A program made the position numbers and the translations under genes. This document shows positions 6,205 to 9,364 of a DNA stretch of 9,364 nt, one piece after another; the first letter of the stretch is position 1, and every line of letters begins with the position of its first letter. This DNA is from Vulcanimicrobiia bacterium (GTDB lineage Bacteria > Vulcanimicrobiota > Vulcanimicrobiia > Vulcanimicrobiales > Vulcanimicrobiaceae). Under the pieces are notes generated by a model that saw nothing but the letters and a program-made list of their open reading frames with translations, did not search any database and was not told where the DNA came from. The stretch lies in contig JANWKW010000113.1 of the NCBI GenBank assembly GCA_025451135.1, forward strand, positions 1 through 9,364, given 5' to 3'.

Positions 6205-8229
6205 CTAACGCATGATGGCGTGAGAGAACGAACTGCCGGTCAGATTGGCATGCGAGAGGTCGACGTTGCGCAGATCGACGTCGCGGAAGTCGCATCCGGT
6301 GAACGACGCTCCGTCGAGCTTGGCTCCGTCGAGGCGCGCGCCCGCGAAGTCGATGCCGGTCAGCTTCGCGCGGGTGAGATCGGCGCCGCGCAGGTCGGCG
6401 CCGGAGAGATCCGCTCCGGTCAGCTCGATCCCGCGCAGGTCGCGACCGCGCAGATCGGCGCCGCGGAAGCTGCAGCCGGTGCAGGCGCGCAGCATCTGGG
6501 CCGCCTGGGCGGCCGAGAGCTTCGCGATGTCGATCGAACAGCCGGTCAGCTGGGCGCCCGCGAAATCGGCGCCGTCGAGCCGCGCGCCCTTGAGATCGCA
6601 GCCCTCCATATCCGCGCCGGCGAACGAGACGTTGCGGAGGTCCGCATTGCGCAGGTCGATGCCCGTCAGATTCGCGTGGGCGAAGTTCGCGCCGTGCAGG
6701 TCGGCTCCGCTGAAGTTCGCGCCCGTCAAGGTCGTGCCGTGCATATCCCGGCCGGGCCACGACACGCCGTGCATATCGCAACCCAGACAGTAGAAGGCCG
6801 CGACCGAGAGCGCCGGCGGGGCGTGCACCGCAGCCATGGCACGCACGGCCGTCCCGGATGCACGTACGGCCGTCTCGGTCGCCAGCGCGACCGAGCGGAC
6901 CGCGTCGCGGGCGACCGGGAGGATCGAGATCTTGAACGACTCCGGCAACGACTCCGTCTTTGCGATCTTCGCGTAGGCGAGGGCGATGCGCGGGCCGCCG
7001 GGGATCAACGACGGCGGACGTTCGGTCGGAGCCGGCGAGGCCGAGCGGTGCGGCGATGCCGCGTTCTTCGAGACCGGTTCCCCCGGCGACGGAGCGCTCG
7101 TAGCGGTCGTCGCGACGGTCTGTTCGACTTGCGGCTGCGAGGTGTAAGCGATGCTCGGCGTGACCGTGCGCAGCACGAAGAACGCCGCGATCAGCGCGGC
7201 CAGCACGGCCGACGAGGCCCCCGGCGAGAGCGCCGAGCCGATCGCGCGCTTGGCGGCGAGCAGACGCTCGATCCGGATCGAGATGTTCTTGCGGGTCGCG
7301 AAGACACCGGGGGCCGCGAGCGCCCGGTGCGGCCATGCGGTCACCTCGGCCATCTTCGTGAGGCAGAACGCATACGGGCGTACGTCGCCGGTCAGCGCGA
7401 GCACCCAATCGTCGCACGCGACCTCGCGCTCGAGATCCATCTGATGCGCGATGAAGGCGACCGCCGGATTGAAGAACAGCAGCGCTTGCGCGATCCTCTG
7501 CAGACCGTTGCTCCAGTCGTCGGCGCGACGCAGGTGCGCGAGTTCGTGCAGCGAGATCTGGTCGATCTCGTCGGATTCGAGCCGATCGAGCAGATGCTGC
7601 GGCAACAGGATCATCGCGTCGAACAAGCCGACCGCGACCGGCACCTCGATGGCGTGCGAGACGCACAACCGGATCTCGCGCGACCCCTTCGAGGCGCCGG
7701 TCCAGCGCGACATCAGATCGCGGTACTCGACGCCGAGCGGAAGCGCGTCGCGCTTGAGGCTCTCGAGCTGCACCAGCGAGACGATCAGACGGACCAGGCT
7801 GGCGAGCGCGGCCAGGCCCCAGAGCGCGAACAGCCCGACCGCGATCCAGGCCGGCACCGAGAGGTGCGGCGGGGACCAGGCCGAGACCGACGGCGCGAGC
7901 GTGGACGAGGGTGAGACGGCGTTGCGGGCGACCTTGGCCCGCGCCTTTGCCGGCGTCTCGGCGACGCGTGCGCCGGCCGGCGCGGCGATCGCCGCCCGGG
8001 TCGCATACTCGGCGCTCACGCGCGGTAGCGTCGTGACCAACGGCACGACCAGCACCGCCAGCAACGCCGCGCTCCAGGCCGCATAGCGCGTGCTCGCGTT
8101 AGCGCCCGGGAAGACGCGCAGGATCGCCCAGACCGCGAGCGCGATCAGCCCGCCCTGCCACAGTCCGTTGAACAGCATCGCGACGATCAGCCGCGCCGCC
8201 GGTTCGGTCATCGCCCACACGCTCGACAT
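6205..8229 (-). CDS. BlaR1/MecR1-type M56 membrane metalloprotease with a pentapeptide-repeat ectodomain
   Basis: This is a 674-residue protein. The ATG at 8229 overlaps the repressor stop (TGATG), and GGAGG at 8241-8237 lies 7 bases before it. The layout matches BlaR1. There are membrane segments at about 13-38, 50-69 and 125-155, an intracellular M56 zinc protease domain at about 160-330, and a fourth membrane segment at 339-355. The zinc site is visible as HELAH (H228, E229, H232) with a downstream EREVACDD (267-274) that should supply the third ligand. In BlaR1 and MecR1 the part after the last membrane segment is a penicillin-binding sensor. Here it is an Ala/Pro/Ser-rich linker (356-478) and then pentapeptide repeats (479-674) with no SxxK penicillin-binding site. 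The repeats form two units, C481-G-C484 and C583-G-C586, in exact 102-residue register, joined by a short segment with LSAAQAAQMLRAC. The family mechanism is binding outside, self-activation of the protease, and loss of the repressor inside. The inducer here is unknown. Confidence 0.9.
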   Translation of the reverse strand: MSSVWAMTEPAARLIVAMLFNGLWQGGLIALAVWAILRVFPGANASTRYAAWSAALLAVLVVPLVTTLPRVSAEYATRAAIAAPAGARVAETPAKARAKVARNAVSPSSTLAPSVSAWSPPHLSVPAWIAVGLFALWGLAALASLVRLIVSLVQLESLKRDALPLGVEYRDLMSRWTGASKGSREIRLCVSHAIEVPVAVGLFDAMILLPQHLLDRLESDEIDQISLHELAHLRRADDWSNGLQRIAQALLFFNPAVAFIAHQMDLEREVACDDWVLALTGDVRPYAFCLTKMAEVTAWPHRALAAPGVFATRKNISIRIERLLAAKRAIGSALSPGASSAVLAALIAAFFVLRTVTPSIAYTSQPQVEQTVATTATSAPSPGEPVSKNAASPHRSASPAPTERPPSLIPGGPRIALAYAKIAKTESLPESFKISILPVARDAVRSVALATETAVRASGTAVRAMAAVHAPPALSVAAFYCLGCDMHGVSWPGRDMHGTTLTGANFSGADLHGANFAHANLTGIDLRNADLRNVSFAGADMEGCDLKGARLDGADFAGAQLTGCSIDIAKLSAAQAAQMLRACTGCSFRGADLRGRDLRGIELTGADLSGADLRGADLTRAKLTGIDFAGARLDGAKLDGASFTGCDFRDVDLRNVDLSHANLTGSSFSHAIMR
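6208..6789 (-). repeat. In-register 102-residue duplication of the receptor ectodomain
   Basis: Unit 1 is residues 481-582 and unit 2 is residues 583-674 of the BlaR-like protein. C481/C583, C484/C586, G493/G595 of G-R-D, the LTGA start at 501/603, LTGID at 521/623 and C544/C646 all match at an offset of exactly 102 with no gaps. Each unit is a C-x-G-C cap, about 16-17 pentapeptides, and in unit 1 a non-repeat linker. Confidence 0.8.
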
Positions 8230-8612
8230 CAGCGCTCCTCCTCGTAGTGCTCGATCAACGAACGCAGCCGCGCCAGCTCCTCGTCCGACGGGCGTTCGTT
8301 CTCGATGAGACGTAGCGCCAACGCACCCGCATTGTTTCCGAAGAACTTCGAGACCACTTGCCCGACGGCCGAGCCGGCGGCCGCGTCCCGCTCGACCAGC
8401 GGATGGTAGGCGTACGCGCGGCCGGCCTCTTCGTGGCCGGTGTAGCCCTTCTGCTCGAGGATCCGCATGGTCGTTAGCACGCTGTTGTAGGCGAGCGGCG
8501 GCGGCCCGAGATCGGCCGTCACTTCGGCGACGGTCGCTCGGCGCTTGCGCCAGAGCACTTCCATCACGCGCAGTTCGGCTTCGGTCAGGGTCGACGATTT
8601 CTTACGAGGCAC
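8229..8612 (-). CDS. blaI: BlaI/MecI-family transcriptional repressor
   Basis: This is a 127-residue protein, the usual size for BlaI/MecI. The start is GTG at 8612, supported by GGAGG (8623-8619) 6 bases before it. Residues 9-70 give the winged helix: LTEAELRVMEVLWRKRRATV, then VTADLGPPPLAYNSVLTTMRIL as recognition helix, then GYTGHEEAGRAYAYHPLV as wing. The C-terminal part (about 74-127) with VVSKFFGNNAGALALRLIE and a final Glu/Arg-rich helix is the dimerisation region, where protease-triggered cleavage occurs in the studied homologues. The protein should bind operator dyads as a dimer in the cytoplasm. The next gene, the membrane protease, starts inside this stop codon, the standard blaI-blaR pair. 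Its own promoter carries an operator-like sequence over the -35 box, which fits autoregulation. Since no beta-lactamase is nearby, the symbol names the family and not a proven role in drug resistance. Confidence 0.92.
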   Translation of the reverse strand: MPRKKSSTLTEAELRVMEVLWRKRRATVAEVTADLGPPPLAYNSVLTTMRILEQKGYTGHEEAGRAYAYHPLVERDAAAGSAVGQVVSKFFGNNAGALALRLIENERPSDEELARLRSLIEHYEEER

Positions 8613-8618
8613 GCTCTT

Positions 8619-8623
8619 CCTCC
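8619..8623 (-). promoter_or_regulatory. Ribosome-binding site fixing the GTG start of blaI
   Basis: GGAGG on the minus strand stands six bases before the GTG at 8612-8610. No in-frame ATG lies near it, so this decides the start. Confidence 0.75.
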
Positions 8624-8636
8624 GGCTTCTACGAGC

Positions 8637-8665
8637 AATCTAGCACCGCTCGTTCGGGGTGTCAA
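8637..8665 (-). promoter_or_regulatory. Sigma70-type promoter of the blaI-blaR operon
   Basis: The minus strand has TTGACA (8665-8660), a perfect -35 consensus, a 17-base spacer, and TAGATT (8642-8637) as -10 with the important first, second and sixth bases. Transcription would start near 8630, giving a leader of about 18 bases that just includes the GGAGG. The -35 is embedded in the operator-like sequence TTAGTTGAC, so a bound repressor would block polymerase. Confidence 0.65.
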
Positions 8666-8683
8666 CTAATGTTTTAAGAGGAC
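8661..8683. promoter_or_regulatory. Degenerate copy of the operator dyad at the blaI promoter
   Basis: The plus strand reads GTCAACTAAT then GTTTTAAGAGGAC. With one gap it matches the perfect dyad at 9329-9352 at 16 of 24 positions, including GTCAA, CTAA, TTTA and the final GAC. The left half is the better half and overlaps the -35 box of the blaI promoter. It lies in the 72-bp gap between blaI and the stop of the upstream pentapeptide-repeat gene. Binding by BlaI is inferred. Confidence 0.45.
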
Positions 8684-8684
8684 G

Positions 8685-9317
8685 CTACAGGTCGACGCCG
8701 CGGAACGACGTTCCGGTCATCGAGGCTTGCGAAAGGTCGACGCCGTGGAGATCCACGCCGCGGAAGTCGCAGCCGACGAACCGGGTCCCGGCGAGCTTGG
8801 CGCCCTGCAGTTCGACCCGGGCCAGATCCACCCCGGTGAAGGTCGCGCGCGAGAGATCGGCGCCGCGCAGATCGCTGTCGCGCAGGTCGGTGCCCTCGAG
8901 GGTGATGCCGCGCAGATCGCGGCCGTGCAGATCGCTACCGCGCAGGTCGCAGCCGACGCACGAGCGCAGGACCGCGGCCGCCTGGGCGGTCGAAAGCCGC
9001 GAGGCGTTCCCGATGTCGCAGCCGGTCAGCCGGGCCCCGGTGAAGTCGGCGCCGTCGAGCTTGGCGCCGCGCAGGTCGCAGCCGATCAGCGTGGCCCGCG
9101 CGAACGAGACGCCGCGAAGATCGGCGCCGGAGAAGTCGGCCCCGGTCAGCCGGGCTCCGGCGAAGTTCGCGGAGCGCAGGTTCGCATTCGAGAAATCGGC
9201 GCCGATCAGCGAAAGGCCGTGGAAGTCGCGCCGCGCCGGCACCGAAGCGGCCTGCGCGACCGGCGCGACCGGCGGCGCCATGGCCAGCGCCAGGGAGAGC
9301 ATCAGGGAGAGAATCAT
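8685..9317 (-). CDS. Exported pentapeptide-repeat protein, paralogue of the BlaR-like ectodomain
   Basis: This is a 210-residue protein. ATG 9317 has GGAGG (9328-9324) six bases upstream. Residues 1-24 form a signal peptide with a Leu/Ala core ending PVAQA before ASVPARR. The rest is pentapeptide repeats in two blocks (about 30-105 and 120-210) joined by a linker with RLSTAQAAAVLRSC. It follows the receptor ectodomain residue for residue: C80, C100, C120/C123 and C183 match C544, C564, C583/C586 and C646, with spacings 20, 20, 63 against 20, 19, 63. The first C-x-G-C cap of the receptor is missing here and is replaced by the signal peptide junction; the second, CVGCDLRG, is kept with G-R-D nine residues on. 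The predicted fold is a square beta-helix outside the cytoplasm. It forms its own unit upstream of blaI, behind a perfect operator-like dyad, which suggests that BlaI controls it. It may be an effector of the system, a ligand for the receptor, or both (inference). Confidence 0.9.
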   Translation of the reverse strand: MILSLMLSLALAMAPPVAPVAQAASVPARRDFHGLSLIGADFSNANLRSANFAGARLTGADFSGADLRGVSFARATLIGCDLRGAKLDGADFTGARLTGCDIGNASRLSTAQAAAVLRSCVGCDLRGSDLHGRDLRGITLEGTDLRDSDLRGADLSRATFTGVDLARVELQGAKLAGTRFVGCDFRGVDLHGVDLSQASMTGTSFRGVDL

Positions 9318-9323
9318 CGAACG

Positions 9324-9328
9324 CCTCC
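9324..9328 (-). promoter_or_regulatory. Ribosome-binding site touching the dyad
   Basis: GGAGG on the minus strand lies six bases before the ATG at 9317 and fixes that start. It directly abuts the inverted repeat, so either a bound repressor or an RNA hairpin could affect translation as well as transcription. Confidence 0.7.
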
Positions 9329-9352
9329 GTCAAACTAAATCTTTAGTTTGAC
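9329..9352. promoter_or_regulatory. Perfect 24-bp inverted repeat, probable BlaI operator
   Basis: The arms GTCAAACTAAA (9329-9339) and TTTAGTTTGAC (9342-9352) are perfect 11-base reverse complements around the two bases TC. The AT-rich dyad stands out in this GC-rich DNA. Its size and the ACTA/TAGT cores resemble operators of the BlaI/MecI family, which bind as dimers. It overlaps the probable -10 and start point of the pentapeptide-repeat gene and touches its ribosome-binding site. A related copy stands at the blaI promoter. A divergent gene beyond the right edge could share it, since the right arm also contains a TTTGAC -35-like element on the plus strand. A leader hairpin is the alternative reading. 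Confidence 0.65.
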
Positions 9353-9356
9353 TATA
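9351..9356 (-). promoter_or_regulatory. Possible -10 box of the pentapeptide-repeat gene
   Basis: TATAGT on the minus strand matches five of six positions of the -10 consensus and would start transcription near 9344, inside the dyad. The -35 would fall beyond the right edge of the window, so the promoter is only half seen. Confidence 0.35.
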
Positions 9357-9364
9357 CGCGAGCC

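Noticed and set aside
4427..6208. 593-aa open frame on the plus strand with repeat-like Val/Gln/Glu stretches
   Set aside because: The apparent repeat is the antisense image of the pentapeptide repeats encoded on the minus strand.
6205..6789. DNA-level tandem repeat or CRISPR-like array in the periodic regions
   Set aside because: The periodicity is 15 bases from pentapeptide codons with varied sequence. No constant repeats with unique spacers are present.
6167..7666. 500-residue upstream extension of the 214-aa pentapeptide-repeat protein
   Set aside because: This part overlaps the BlaR-like gene in another frame and is Arg-rich. The export segment starts at the ATG at 6166.
6157..7914. 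585-aa open frame on the plus strand opposite the BlaR-like gene
   Set aside because: It is also an antisense image of the pentapeptide coding region, with no start signal or family features.

Overview
The window is high-GC bacterial DNA with very short intergenic gaps, no RNA genes and no insertion sequences. I cannot name the organism. The base composition, the Ala/Pro-rich secreted proteins, the sigma70-like promoter and the BlaI/BlaR-type regulators would suit a GC-rich lineage such as Eremiobacterota (WPS-2) or Acidobacteriota, but this is a guess from style and not from a marker gene.

Left part (1-2213, plus strand): the 3' end of a HyuA-type gene and a complete HyuB-type gene overlap by four bases. 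Together they encode an ATP-dependent hydantoinase / 5-oxoprolinase / acetone-carboxylase-family enzyme. It converges on, and overlaps by 37 bp, the leftward gene set that fills the rest of the window.

Middle part (2177-5449, minus strand): three tightly packed genes encode exported proteins that I do not recognise. The two upstream ones (282 and 271 aa) are diverged paralogues, each with only two cysteines, about 214 residues apart. The third (536 aa) contains an internal duplication of about 125-140 residues marked by a VEYF-x-x-KS signature.

Right part (5522-9364, minus strand) is the most interesting. A BlaI/MecI-type repressor and a BlaR1-type membrane metalloprotease are translationally coupled. 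In the protease the extracytoplasmic sensor is not a penicillin-binding-like domain but about 195 residues of pentapeptide repeats. A small exported pentapeptide-repeat protein follows it, and a second exported pentapeptide-repeat protein lies just upstream of the repressor. The receptor's outer domain is a close paralogue of the exported protein at 8685-9317. The three proteins share a repeating unit that starts with C-x-G-C followed by G-[RK]-D-[LM], with conserved cysteine spacing.

A perfect 24-bp inverted repeat lies in front of the first pentapeptide-repeat gene, and a degenerate version overlaps the -35 box of the blaI promoter. This suggests that one repressor controls both units. My model, which is inference, is a BlaR-BlaI circuit rewired to sense something through a beta-helical, cysteine-marked ectodomain, possibly by end-to-end docking with its own exported paralogues. 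No beta-lactamase or penicillin-binding protein is present in the window.
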